NCBI GenBank assembly: GCA_005883995.1
Contig: VAXB01000026.1
Span: 1-43,396, forward strand
DNA length: 43,396 nucleotides
Direction: 5' to 3'
DNA from: Actinomycetota bacterium
GTDB taxonomy: Bacteria; Actinomycetota; Thermoleophilia; Gaiellales; Gaiellaceae
Part shown: piece by piece, positions 27,278 through 37,029 of the stretch
How positions within the stretch are numbered: the stretch's first letter is position 1
Layout: each line of letters opens with the position of its first letter
Program-made: the position numbers and the translations under genes
Notes under the pieces: generated by a model
Databases searched by the model: none
What the model saw: the letters and a program-made list of their open reading frames with translations, nothing else
Told to the model about the DNA's origin: nothing

Positions 27278-29845
27278 CTACTCGATCCGGAACCGCATCG
27301 TCCGGACAGTCGGCTTGCCGCCCGCCGTGGGATACGCGACGAGTCGCAGGACGTAGTCGGAGCTCGGGAGCAACTGCCCCGTCGGGTCACGGCCCGTGAC
27401 GCCGTACGAGTAGCGCCCCGGGAGAACATCGCGCATGCGCGCAAGGAGGCCGATGCGGCCACCGGTCGGGCTCCAGAGCTCGAGGTCGACGAGCGCAAGC
27501 GGCCGCACGTCCTGCCCGCTCTGCGTCCTCGGCACCGATCCTGCGACGAAGCTGAGGAGCGCCGGCTTCACGTCCGACGGCCTGAACGAATGGGACGAGA
27601 GCCGCACCGATGACAGCGCGGCCGTCAAGGGCCGGCCGAACGTGATCGCCCAGGGAACGCGGATCGCGGCGCCGGCGTACGGCTGGACACTGACCGTCCC
27701 CTCGACCGGCTCACCCCCGTCGATCGCACTCGTGACGTGGCCGCGGATGTGGACGTTGATCGTCCGCCCGGCGCCTAAGTAGAAGTGCGCGGGCCGAACG
27801 GAGAAGTCGGTCGCAGCCGCGCCCTCCTTCGTGACGGCGACGGAGACGTCGAGGAGCAAGCGGCGCACCGAGACATTCCGGAGCTGGATCCGCTGTCGGA
27901 GCCGCCAGCTCGTGCTCGTCGCCCGGCCGAACGCGAGTGACGACGGCTCCGCTGTCACCTCGGTCGCGGCCGCGCCGCCGACGTCGACCAGACCGGTTCC
28001 CTGCGCCGTGATCGGGTCTGTCGCGAGCGGCCGCGCCGACCCTGCGAGGAGACTCTTGAGCGACGGCGCGTCGAGATCGGGCCGCGCCTCTGCGAGCAGC
28101 GCCGCGTCGCCGCTGACGACCGCGGCCGCTGCGCTCGTGCCGTTGACGGTCGCGTACCGCGGCGACCCGTTCGCCTGCGTCCCGGGCTCTGCGGTTCCGA
28201 GACCGACCCCCGGCGCGACGACGTCCGGTTTGACGCGGCCGTCGAACGCAAGGCCCGTCGACGAGAACTCGGCGACGTGCTGTTCCTCGTCATTTACGCG
28301 GTCGCCCTTCGCGCCGATCGAAACCGACACGGGGACGTGCGCGCCGAGCCGCGCGAGGATCGTCTGCGCCGTGCCGACGGGAATCGACACCGCCGGGATC
28401 GACGCCGCCTGGTCGATGCCGAGCGCGCCGCCGGGGACGGCGCCGCCGTAGAACAGCACCGCGGTTGCTCCGGCACGCGCCGCGTTCTCCATCGTCGCCG
28501 CGGGATCGGAGCCGACCGGGACGAGGGCAGCCCGTCCGGCAACGAGATCGCGCCCGCGAGCGTCGAAGAAATCGAGGAGCGGGATCGCCGCGAGCGGCGC
28601 GCGCGCCGTCGGCGACCGTGGCACCACGACGGCCGCGTCGACCGGCGCGTGGCCCGAGAGCGAGTCGGCGAGCGGCACGACCCGGTCGAGCTCGACGGCC
28701 AGCCCTGCGCGAACGACCACGCGGGCGGCCGCGAAGCCGCTCCGAAGGTCCGCGGCGCCGACCGTCAACGCAGCCGGCGCGCCGCCGGGGCCCGAGATGC
28801 TGCCGAATGCCGGGCCGGCCGCCCCGTCGTTCCCCGCCGGTGCGACGACGAGGGTGTCCAGCCGCATTGCGCCGGCCGCGGCGCGCGCGATGGGGCTGTC
28901 GGTGAAGCCGCCGAACGGCTCCGAGAGTGCGACCAGGGCAACGCGCGCCGCGTCGTGCGCGTCGCCGTCGCCGTTGGGATCGACTGCGCGGTCCAGCCCC
29001 GCGAGCACCTGGTCGGTTCGCCCGTAGACCGCCCAGTTAGCCGACGCGTCGCGCTGCCAGCCGGCGACGCGGATCGGCAGGACCGAAGCGCCCGGCGCGA
29101 TGCCCGCCATACCGCCGGGTCCGCCGGAGCCGACGATGAGACCCGCCATTTCAGTGCCGTGACGCTCGAGGTCGGCAGGCGCGTCGGGGTTCGGGGCCGC
29201 GACGGCGCGCGGTGAGCCGCCGACGATGTCGACGCCGCCGGTGATCCGGCCGCGGAGGAACGGCTGCGCACGATCGACACCGGTATCGAGCAGCGCGACG
29301 GTGACGCCGCGCCCGTCGACCGACGAGAGGCCGAGCGCCGGAGGTCGGCCGAACGTCGGCGCCGGCTGCGTGGGCGCGCCGGTCGTCGCCGGGTACATCG
29401 GCCGCACCGGATAGACGCCGGCGACCTCGGGTGCGCGCTCGAGCAGAGCGAGCCCGTTCGCGTCAAAGGCCGCCGAGAACCCGTTGACGACACGGGTGTA
29501 GCTGTACTCGGGCTGGACGGGCACACCCTCGACTCCGAGTCGGGAGATCAAGAGCTTCTGCGCCGTGAGCGCGGATGCGGTCCAGGCCCGCTCTTGCTCC
29601 TCGGTTGCGAGCCCTCCGACCGGTCCGAGGCGGTCCGCGAGGGACGGCGCTTTGAGCAGGACAATCATCCGCTGACCGACGGCCACGTGCGGCCGCTGCT
29701 CGCCGGCGAGCCCCTTCCAGCTCGAGGCGCTCGCGTCGCCCGGCCGCGTGGCGCCGCGGCCGCCGGCCGCGATCAGGACGAGCGTGACGGCCGCGGCAAG
29801 CGCCGCGAGCGGGAGCGCATGGGGTGGCTCACGCCAGCGACGCAT
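27278..29845 (-). CDS. subtilisin-like (S8) secreted serine protease with PA-like insert
   Basis: VTVALLDTGVDRAQPFL, RHGTEMAGLIVGSGG, NGTSAAAAVVSGDAALLAEARPDL; N-terminal hydrophobic segment. Confidence 0.9.
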   Translation of the reverse strand: MRRWREPPHALPLAALAAAVTLVLIAAGGRGATRPGDASASSWKGLAGEQRPHVAVGQRMIVLLKAPSLADRLGPVGGLATEEQERAWTASALTAQKLLISRLGVEGVPVQPEYSYTRVVNGFSAAFDANGLALLERAPEVAGVYPVRPMYPATTGAPTQPAPTFGRPPALGLSSVDGRGVTVALLDTGVDRAQPFLRGRITGGVDIVGGSPRAVAAPNPDAPADLERHGTEMAGLIVGSGGPGGMAGIAPGASVLPIRVAGWQRDASANWAVYGRTDQVLAGLDRAVDPNGDGDAHDAARVALVALSEPFGGFTDSPIARAAAGAMRLDTLVVAPAGNDGAAGPAFGSISGPGGAPAALTVGAADLRSGFAAARVVVRAGLAVELDRVVPLADSLSGHAPVDAAVVVPRSPTARAPLAAIPLLDFFDARGRDLVAGRAALVPVGSDPAATMENAARAGATAVLFYGGAVPGGALGIDQAASIPAVSIPVGTAQTILARLGAHVPVSVSIGAKGDRVNDEEQHVAEFSSTGLAFDGRVKPDVVAPGVGLGTAEPGTQANGSPRYATVNGTSAAAAVVSGDAALLAEARPDLDAPSLKSLLAGSARPLATDPITAQGTGLVDVGGAAATEVTAEPSSLAFGRATSTSWRLRQRIQLRNVSVRRLLLDVSVAVTKEGAAATDFSVRPAHFYLGAGRTINVHIRGHVTSAIDGGEPVEGTVSVQPYAGAAIRVPWAITFGRPLTAALSSVRLSSHSFRPSDVKPALLSFVAGSVPRTQSGQDVRPLALVDLELWSPTGGRIGLLARMRDVLPGRYSYGVTGRDPTGQLLPSSDYVLRLVAYPTAGGKPTVRTMRFRIE

Positions 29846-30797
29846 AGGCATCGAGCCCAAGATATCCGGGATAGGAGATGGGGTCCGCGAAGCGGGCCGC
29901 GGATGCGATCATCGCCGCGTTGTCGGTGCAGAGCGGCAACGGCGCGAGGGCCGCGCCGGGAAGCGTCGCGCGCAGCTCCGTGTTCGCGGCAACCCCTCCG
30001 ACCACGGCGATCCGCTCCGTACCGATCTCGGCCGCCGCGGCCTGCGTGCGCTCCACGAGCGCACGCACGATCGCACGCTGGTAGCTCGCCGCAAGGTCGG
30101 CACGACGGCGTTCCAGCTCGTCGGGGGCGAGGCCTCGGACGGTGTAGAGCAGCGCCGTCTTGACGCCGGAGAACGAGAAGTCGAAGCCGGGAACGCGGGC
30201 GACCGGGAAGTCGTAGGCCGAGGGGTCGCCCTCGCGCGCGATGCGGTCGATCGCTGCGCCTCCGGGATAGCCGAGCCCGAGCAGGCGCGCGCCCTTGTCG
30301 AATGCCTCTCCCGCGGCGTCGTCGAGAGTCGATCCGAGCACGCGCGGCCGTCCGCCCCGGTCGCGCACGTCGAGCAGGAGCGTGTGACCGCCGCTCGCGA
30401 GCAGGCAGAGAAACGGCGGCTCGACCGCGTCCGGCTCGAGGAAGAGCGACGCGACGTGGCCTCGCAGATGGTCGACGGCTGCAAGCGGAATCCGTCGCGA
30501 CCAGGCGATCGCCTTCGCCGCGGCGAGGCCGACGAGCAATGCGCCGATCAGTCCGGGCCCGGTCGTCACGCCGACCAACTCGACGTCGTCGAGCGTCGCG
30601 GACGCCGAGTCGAGCGCGTCGCGTATCACCGGCAGGACGAGCTCGAGGTGCCGACGCGAAGCCACTTCCGGGACGACGCCGCCATAGCGCGCGTGCAGGT
30701 CGGCCTGCGACGACACCACATTCGCGAGGACTTCGCCTTCAGGCGTGATCAGCGCTGCGGCGGTCTCGTCGCACGAGGTCTCGACACCGAGGATCAC
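29829..30797 (-). CDS. tsaD: tRNA N6-adenosine threonylcarbamoyltransferase TsaD
   Basis: MILGVETSCDETAAALI...YGGVVPEVASRRH...FLCLLASGGHTLLL...DDAAGEAFDKGARLLGLGYPGG...FDFSFSGVKTALL. Confidence 0.96.
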   Translation of the reverse strand: MILGVETSCDETAAALITPEGEVLANVVSSQADLHARYGGVVPEVASRRHLELVLPVIRDALDSASATLDDVELVGVTTGPGLIGALLVGLAAAKAIAWSRRIPLAAVDHLRGHVASLFLEPDAVEPPFLCLLASGGHTLLLDVRDRGGRPRVLGSTLDDAAGEAFDKGARLLGLGYPGGAAIDRIAREGDPSAYDFPVARVPGFDFSFSGVKTALLYTVRGLAPDELERRRADLAASYQRAIVRALVERTQAAAAEIGTERIAVVGGVAANTELRATLPGAALAPLPLCTDNAAMIASAARFADPISYPGYLGLDAYASLA

Positions 30798-30846
30798 TTC
30801 ACGCGCAACGGCGGGACGAGCCGTGACCTCTCGCGTGCGGCGCGCT

Positions 30847-31326
30847 TCACGTCGCCTCGGCGCGCATGGGCTCGGGATCGCGCCACATGATCAACGCGTC
30901 CTCGCGATTGTCCGTGTAGTAGCCGCGCCGAATCCCGCGCGGCTTGAATCCTGCGCGCTCGTAGAGGCGGATCGCATGCTCGTTGGAGACGCGAACCTCG
31001 AGCGTGTAGCCGCGCCTGCCTTCACCGGCGGTCAGGCCGAACAGACGGTCGAGCAGCATCGTCGCGATCTTTCGGCGCCGGTGCGCGGGTGCGACCGCGA
31101 CGTTCATCACGTGCCACGCGTCGACGTACCGCGAGATGATCAGGTAGCCGAGCAGCTCGCGCGTGTCTGCGTCGAAAGCGCCGAGCGAGATCGACGACGG
31201 TTTGGCCAGCTCGCCGGCGAACATCGACCTCGACCAAGGCGTCGGGTACGAAGCACGTTCGATCGCCTCGATCGCGTTCAGATCGCGGAGCTCGAGCCGA
31301 CGGAAATCGACGCGTTCTTCGCTCAT
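30847..31326 (-). CDS. rimI: ribosomal protein S18-alanine N-acetyltransferase RimI
   Basis: FRRLELRDLNAIEAIERASYPTPWSRSMFAGEL...GYLIISRYVDAWHVMNVAVAPAHRRRKIATMLLDRLF. Confidence 0.92.
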   Translation of the reverse strand: MSEERVDFRRLELRDLNAIEAIERASYPTPWSRSMFAGELAKPSSISLGAFDADTRELLGYLIISRYVDAWHVMNVAVAPAHRRRKIATMLLDRLFGLTAGEGRRGYTLEVRVSNEHAIRLYERAGFKPRGIRRGYYTDNREDALIMWRDPEPMRAEAT

Positions 31327-31922
31327 CCCGCCGCCGTTCTATCAGCGTCCGGGAGACGGAGGTAGAGCGGCTCGACCGCCTCCGCGGAGCCGAAATCGTG
31401 TGCCAGCAACGCGTGGAAGCGAGCACGCGGCAGGTGCCGCTCGTCCGCATCCGGCGGCACCTCGGCACCTGCCGCTTCGAGCACCGAGCGGTAGCGGACC
31501 GCGCCGTTGCCGACGCACATCATCCCGCCCGATACGCGCACGTCCACCGGGGCGCAGGCACGCGGCTCGCCGTTCTCGAGCACGAACACCTCGCGTCGGC
31601 GCGCGTCGACGACCGGCAATGCCCCCGGTGCTCCGGCGGCGAGCGCTGCGAGTGTCGAGACGCCGGCGGCCGGAACGTCGAGCGCGAACGCAAGCGCGCG
31701 CGCAGTCGCGAGGCCGATCCGCACGCCCGTGAAGCTGCCGGGGCCGACGCCGACCGCCAGCGCTTCGACGTCGCGTGACCGCGCGCCGGCCTGGCGCAGG
31801 AGCGCGTCGACGTCCTCCATCAGGGTGACGGCGCGCGACACTCGCTCGGCCAGTACCTCCGCGCCGTCGACGAGGGCGCTGGTCGCAGTCTCAGTCGCGG
31901 TGTCGAACGCGAGGATCAACAT
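31323..31922 (-). CDS. tsaB: tRNA threonylcarbamoyladenosine biosynthesis protein TsaB
   Basis: MLILAFDTATETATSALVDG...VEALAVGVGPGSFTGVRIGLATARALAFALDVPAAGVSTLAALA. Confidence 0.94.
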   Translation of the reverse strand: MLILAFDTATETATSALVDGAEVLAERVSRAVTLMEDVDALLRQAGARSRDVEALAVGVGPGSFTGVRIGLATARALAFALDVPAAGVSTLAALAAGAPGALPVVDARRREVFVLENGEPRACAPVDVRVSGGMMCVGNGAVRYRSVLEAAGAEVPPDADERHLPRARFHALLAHDFGSAEAVEPLYLRLPDADRTAAG

Positions 31923-32331
31923 GGGCGATGCGCACGATTCTCGCATCGGCTCCAGCGTGTTCGATCGTGACCGCTGCCCGCAGCGGCGGCAGCGCAGCGG
32001 CGCCTGCTTCCGGCCACTCGACGAAGACGATGGCGTCGTCGAAGTACGGCTCCAGGTCGCCCCATTCCGCGGGCGAGAGGCCGCGGAAGCGGTACAGGTC
32101 GAGGTGCGAGACGGCGACGTCGTCGCCGGCATAGCGGTGGCCGATCGTGAATGTCGGGCTCGTGACGGGGCCCGTGACGCCGAGCGCGCGACATGCGCCG
32201 CGAACGAACGTCGTCTTCCCGGAGCCGAGCTCGCCGGAGACGGTCACGACGTCACCTGCACCGAGGCTGCGCGCGAGCTCTGCCGCGAGCGCCTCGGTCT
32301 CGGTTGGATCGTCCGTCCGGCGGTCGCTCAG
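31891..32331 (-). CDS. tsaE: tRNA threonylcarbamoyladenosine biosynthesis ATPase TsaE (start codon uncertain; CTG-like)
   Basis: SGELGSGKTTFVRGACRALGVTGPVTSPTFTIGHRYAGDDVAVSHLDLYRF...FVEWPEAGAAALP. Confidence 0.9.
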   Translation of the reverse strand: MSDRRTDDPTETEALAAELARSLGAGDVVTVSGELGSGKTTFVRGACRALGVTGPVTSPTFTIGHRYAGDDVAVSHLDLYRFRGLSPAEWGDLEPYFDDAIVFVEWPEAGAAALPPLRAAVTIEHAGADARIVRIAHVDPRVRHRD

Positions 32332-32969
32332 AAAAGGCCGAGCTGCACGGCCGGCTCGGCGCCGACCGGCGCCGCGTGCTGTTCGATCGGCGGCTCGGGC
32401 TCGCGCCCGAGAAGCTCCGGAATGCGTGCGAAATCCATTTGGAGCACCTCGAGCATCCGGGGCGTGTAGAGCGCGGCCGCCGGATGGTACAGCGGGTAGA
32501 GGAGGACGCGGCGCCCGCCGAGTGTCGTCTCCTGCTCTTGCCCGTGCACGCGCGTGATCCCCGTCGGCTTGCCGGAGAGGAGCTTCGTCGCGAAGTTGCC
32601 GAGCGTCGCGACGACGCGTGGGCGGATCAGCTCGATCTGGTGCCAGAGGTGCGCTTCGCACGCCTCGATCTCCTCCGGCTGCGGATCGCGGTTCCCCGGC
32701 GGCCGGCACTTGAGGACGTTCGCGACGTAGACGTCCGCGCGCGTGAGCCCGATCCCGCCGAGCAGCTGGTCGAGCAGTTTCCCCGCGGCACCGACGAAGG
32801 GCACGCCCTGCTTGTCCTCGTGGAACCCCGGCGCCTCCCCGACGAACATCAGGTCCGCAGCGGGATCACCGGACCCGAAGACGACCTGCGTCCGCCCCTG
32901 GGCGAGTGGGCAGCGCGTGCACGACGCGACCTCGTCGCGGTAGGTGAGGAGGTCAGTGGCCGCAGCCAC
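32328..32969 (-). CDS. uracil-DNA glycosylase family 4-like (Fe-S)
   Basis: [56 protein letters not shown]...[25 protein letters not shown]...[11 protein letters not shown]. Confidence 0.93.
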   Translation of the reverse strand: MAAATDLLTYRDEVASCTRCPLAQGRTQVVFGSGDPAADLMFVGEAPGFHEDKQGVPFVGAAGKLLDQLLGGIGLTRADVYVANVLKCRPPGNRDPQPEEIEACEAHLWHQIELIRPRVVATLGNFATKLLSGKPTGITRVHGQEQETTLGGRRVLLYPLYHPAAALYTPRMLEVLQMDFARIPELLGREPEPPIEQHAAPVGAEPAVQLGLF

Positions 32970-33159
32970 AGCTTCCGCCGCAACAGCCGCCGCCACCGAA
33001 TGCGCCGGTCTGCCCGGCGGTGCCCATCAGCGCGAACGTCGACATCTGCTTCGCCACCTTCGTCGCACCGCACTCGGGGCACGCCACGTCGGCGTCCCCG
33101 CGCACGAGCTCCTCGAAGTGCGCCTCACAGGTCATGCAGACGAACTCGTAGATCGGCAT
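32953..33159 (-). CDS. FmdB-family zinc-ribbon protein
   Basis: MPIYEFVCMTCEAHFEELVRGDADVACPECGATKVAKQMSTFALMG...[11 protein letters not shown]. Confidence 0.9.
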   Translation of the reverse strand: MPIYEFVCMTCEAHFEELVRGDADVACPECGATKVAKQMSTFALMGTAGQTGAFGGGGCCGGSCGCGH

Positions 33160-33214
33160 CGCCCCGGGAGTCTAGGCGCGACTCCGGACGCGCCGCAAAT
33201 GGTCCCGTTTGCGG

Positions 33215-35053
33215 CTAGAACGTGGCGGAGACGCGGCGCCCGCCGAGCTTCCCGACGAGGCGGTTGCCCTTGATCTGCAGCGTGCCCGCGGCTGCGGAGG
33301 CACCGCTGACGCGGATCGTCCCGGTGAAGTGCAAGGGCAGTCCACCGGGGACGGCGGTGACCTTTCCGGTGAGCGCGACGCCCGGTGTGTCGCTGTAACG
33401 CGTGAGCTTGAAAGCGAGGCTCTGGCCGAGTGTCAGCTTGCCGCCGTAGACGCCCGACGGGTTGAGCGGCGTGCCGGAGAACGCGAAGAGCGACTGGATC
33501 CAACTGGCCTCGGCCTCGCGCAGCCCCTTGCCGACGACGGCCGCCGTTGTCGCAGCTGCGCGCGAGACGCGCAGCTTCGGGAACGCGCCGAGGATCTTGA
33601 CGAACGGGGGGACGCGCGGGCACGTCGCCCGGACGGCGCCGCCCGACAGCCACTGCAAGACCGCGTTCTGCGCGCAGCCGGTGATGTCGGCCCCGAGCAC
33701 GCTGTGGCCCACGCCGGGAACGACGACGAGCTTCGACTGCGGGAACGCCGCCGCGACCGCCGCCGCGCTGTCGGTCGGCGTCCGCAGGTCGTATCCGCCA
33801 CTCAGCACCAGGACCGGGACGTTGGGGAGCGGACCGTTCGCGAGCGGCACGCGGCCCGAAGGCGAGGGCCACTGCTCGCAGAAGTACGCCGTCCCGAGTC
33901 GGGCCGCCCAGCTGCCGAACGGGCCGAACGAGCCCTGCGGCAGCGCGGCGATCGCCGCGTTGATCGCAGTGCGCCTCGACGACACCGGCGCGTCGGGTGA
34001 CCAGGGGAAGATCCCGTCCGCGCAGTTCGTCGCCGCGTTGAGGCCGATGCTGAGGTCTTCGGCCGTCAGCGCCGACAGGTGGCGGTCGAGGTCGAGCAGG
34101 CGCAGCAACGGTCGGGTCTGCCCGCCGAGCGCCGCGTGAACCGCAGCGGGCAACTCCACGGCGAGACCGGGGCTGAGGTCCGAATCGACGACGAGCGTGA
34201 GCAGGTCCTCCCCGTTCATATGGACGGCTCGCTTCACGCCGTTGATCGAGAACACGGTTCCGGAGACCGGCTTCGCCTCGAGCTTGTTCGCAAGGCGCGC
34301 CACGTCGCCGGCGAAATTCCGTGTCGCCGCGCGGCAGAGCGTTGCTCCGCAGAACGCATTGAGCGTCTTCGGCATCTGGCGAAGCACGTTCGTGTCGAAC
34401 GCGTCCGGATAGTCGGTCGGGACGACCGAGTCGAGCACCAGCCGGTCGACGCTCGCCGGGTGGGCAAGCGCATACGCGAGCGCAAGCTTCGTTCCGTAGG
34501 ACACGCCGTAGAGGCCGACGCGACCGAAGTCGAGCGCAGTGCGGACCGACTCGATGTCCTCGGCGTGATCGCGCGTCGCGTAGAACTGCCGCGTCGGCCC
34601 GATCGTCTGCGCGCAGGTCGCCGCGACCGCGGCGAAATCCTCGGCGCTGCCCTCGAGCTTCGACTGGAGCGGCGGGCAGTCGATCAGCCCGGACTTCCCG
34701 GTCCCGCGGTTGTCGAACGCGACGAGCGTGAAGCCGGGGAAGGTCTGCTGCATCAGCGTCGCCTGGTCCGGTGTCGTCAGACCGAACGCACCGGCCGAGC
34801 CCTGCCCGGGACCACCCGCGATCAGGAACATCACCCCGCGCACATTGCGGCCCGTCGCCGGAAGCACCTCGACGTGCAGCCCGATCGTCCCGGGCGTCGC
34901 GCCCGTCCGGTCGAGCGGGACGGCGACGGTTCCGCACTCGAGCCCGACCGTCTGCCCGCAATGCGCGAGCGGGATCGCCGCGTGTGCCGCGGCGGGACCC
35001 CAGAGGGCCGCGACGACGGCGAGGAGAACAGCTAGGCGGCGACCCACGGGCAT
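33215..35053 (-). CDS. secreted alpha/beta hydrolase (tripeptidyl aminopeptidase-like)
   Basis: Signal peptide; CGTVAVPLDRTG, FLIAGGPGQGS, LVAFDNRGTGKSG, VGLYGVSYGTKLALAYALAHP, VPVLVLSGGYDLRTPTDSA, VPGVGHSVLG. Confidence 0.92.
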   Translation of the reverse strand: MPVGRRLAVLLAVVAALWGPAAAHAAIPLAHCGQTVGLECGTVAVPLDRTGATPGTIGLHVEVLPATGRNVRGVMFLIAGGPGQGSAGAFGLTTPDQATLMQQTFPGFTLVAFDNRGTGKSGLIDCPPLQSKLEGSAEDFAAVAATCAQTIGPTRQFYATRDHAEDIESVRTALDFGRVGLYGVSYGTKLALAYALAHPASVDRLVLDSVVPTDYPDAFDTNVLRQMPKTLNAFCGATLCRAATRNFAGDVARLANKLEAKPVSGTVFSINGVKRAVHMNGEDLLTLVVDSDLSPGLAVELPAAVHAALGGQTRPLLRLLDLDRHLSALTAEDLSIGLNAATNCADGIFPWSPDAPVSSRRTAINAAIAALPQGSFGPFGSWAARLGTAYFCEQWPSPSGRVPLANGPLPNVPVLVLSGGYDLRTPTDSAAAVAAAFPQSKLVVVPGVGHSVLGADITGCAQNAVLQWLSGGAVRATCPRVPPFVKILGAFPKLRVSRAAATTAAVVGKGLREAEASWIQSLFAFSGTPLNPSGVYGGKLTLGQSLAFKLTRYSDTPGVALTGKVTAVPGGLPLHFTGTIRVSGASAAAGTLQIKGNRLVGKLGGRRVSATF

Positions 35054-35106
35054 GCGCAGGGTAGCAGTGAAGTTCCCCCTGGTAATTCCCCCGTTCTTGG
35101 TATTTG

Positions 35107-36324
35107 ATGAGCCGGCTCGTGCGCGCGCTCCGCCTCCCCCTCGCCGCGCTCGCCGCCGCCGTGATCGCCTGCGCCTCGGCGCCGTCTGCCGAGCCGACCC
35201 ACCTGAAGCTGATCGTCGGCGTGACCGACGACACGGCGAAATGGCTCGTGCGGCCGGACGGGATCGTCGCGTTCCACCGGGACCTGCGGCTGATGGCGGT
35301 GCGCGTAACCCTGCCGTGGCGGCCGGGCGATCGCGCGCCGCACGGGCTGCAGTCGATTTACCTGAAGCGGATCGCGCGAATGATCCGGCTGAACGAGCGG
35401 ATCGTTCTGTCGGTCTACAACACCGCGCCGTACGCACCCGTGAGCGACCTGGAGCAGGCGCAGTACTGCGGCTTCCTGCGGACGGTGACGAAACGGATGC
35501 CGTTGATCCAGGACGTCCAGATCTGGAACGAGGCGAACTCACCGGCGTACTGGCCGGCGCACGCGGGACCGGCGATGTACGAGCGGTTGCTCGCGCGCTG
35601 CTGGGACATCCTCCACCGGTATCCAGGGCGGATGAACGTGATCAGCTCGACCGCTCCGCACCACGATCCCGCCACGTTCATCGCCGCTGTCGGCGACACG
35701 TATCGGTCGACCGGCCGCGAGTTGCCGCTGTTCGACACGTTCGGCCACAACCCCTATCCCGAGAACGCAGCGGAGGCGCCGTCGGCGCGCCACGACGACT
35801 CGGACACGATCGCCGAGGGCGACTACGACAAGTTGATGGCCGTCCTTCACAAGGCATTCGACGGCACCGGCCAGCCGGTGCCGGGAACGAAGTGGGTCGG
35901 CCTCTGGTACGTCGAGACCGGGTTTCAGACCGTCCCGGCTGCGAACAAGCGGCGGTTCTACCGCGGCCATGAGAACGATCCGTATGCCCTCCCGGCGGTT
36001 GCGCCCGCATCGACCGACGGCACGGCGGTCGTCGACCAGTCGACGCAGCTGCGAAACGCGGTCCTGCTCGCGTACTGCCAACCGGCGGTGACGGGCTTCC
36101 TCAACTTCGAGCTCGTGGACGAGGACCGGCTCGGCGGCTGGCAGTCGGGGCTCCTGTGGCGCGACCGCACGCGCAAACCCTCGTACGGAACGTTCAGGGA
36201 CCTGGTCGCGCAGGTCCGCGCGCGCACCGTCGACTGCTCGAAGGTCCCCGGCGCGCCGCAGGCGGCTCCTCCGCCGTTGCCGCCGCCGACGACCACGACG
36301 GCGCCCTCACCCCCTACGCCGTAG
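35107..36324 (+). CDS. secreted glycoside hydrolase-like (TIM-barrel) protein
   Basis: Signal peptide; IQDVQIWNEANSPAYWP and KWVGLWYVETGFQT resemble acid/base and nucleophile regions of clan A glycosidases; Pro/Thr-rich C-terminus. Confidence 0.65.
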   Translation: MSRLVRALRLPLAALAAAVIACASAPSAEPTHLKLIVGVTDDTAKWLVRPDGIVAFHRDLRLMAVRVTLPWRPGDRAPHGLQSIYLKRIARMIRLNERIVLSVYNTAPYAPVSDLEQAQYCGFLRTVTKRMPLIQDVQIWNEANSPAYWPAHAGPAMYERLLARCWDILHRYPGRMNVISSTAPHHDPATFIAAVGDTYRSTGRELPLFDTFGHNPYPENAAEAPSARHDDSDTIAEGDYDKLMAVLHKAFDGTGQPVPGTKWVGLWYVETGFQTVPAANKRRFYRGHENDPYALPAVAPASTDGTAVVDQSTQLRNAVLLAYCQPAVTGFLNFELVDEDRLGGWQSGLLWRDRTRKPSYGTFRDLVAQVRARTVDCSKVPGAPQAAPPPLPPPTTTTAPSPPTP

Positions 36325-36372
36325 CTAAGCTCCCTTTCGCCCGGTATCCGCTACGGAACTGGAGCACGAAAG

Positions 36373-37029
36373 GTGTTCGAGAGCGTCAACGTCATCGGCA
36401 GGGGCCGCGTCGGTGCGGCAATTGCCGCCCGCCTGGCCGAGCGGGGCGTCGCGGTGGTGCCGGACGCGGATCTTTTCCTGCTCTGCGTTCCGGATACCGC
36501 GATTGCGGACGTTGCGAGCCGGATCGAGCCGGGACGGTGGGTCGCGCACGTCTCGGGTGCGACGCCGCTCGCCGCGCTCGACCCGCACGCACGTCGGTTC
36601 TCCGTCCATCCCCTTCAGACCTTCACGCTCGGCCGCGGCCCCGAGCAACTCGACGGCGCCTACGCAGCTGTCACCGCCGAGGGCGACGAGGCGCGGGAAC
36701 GGGGGATCTGGCTCGCGCGGACACTCGGACTCGAGCCGTTCGTCCTGCGCGACGAGACGCGCCCGCTCTACCACGCGGGTGCCGCCGTCGCGTCGAACTA
36801 CCTCGTGACGCTGCACCGCGTCGCGTCGGATCTGTTCCGCGCCGCCGGTGCGCCACCGGAAGCGCTCGTCCCGCTCATGCGGCGGACGATCGACAACGAC
36901 TTCGAGCTGACGGGGCCGATCGAGCGCGGGGACTGGGAGACGGTCGACGCGCATCGTCGTGCGATCCGCGCGACGGCGCCGGAGCTCGAGCCGCTCTATG
37001 ACGTGCTGGCGGAGGCGACGGCGAGGTGA
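36373..37029 (+). CDS. Rossmann-like / DUF2520 domain protein
   Basis: [22 protein letters not shown]...[36 protein letters not shown]...FSVHPLQTF; next to panC. Confidence 0.85.
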   Translation: MFESVNVIGRGRVGAAIAARLAERGVAVVPDADLFLLCVPDTAIADVASRIEPGRWVAHVSGATPLAALDPHARRFSVHPLQTFTLGRGPEQLDGAYAAVTAEGDEARERGIWLARTLGLEPFVLRDETRPLYHAGAAVASNYLVTLHRVASDLFRAAGAPPEALVPLMRRTIDNDFELTGPIERGDWETVDAHRRAIRATAPELEPLYDVLAEATAR

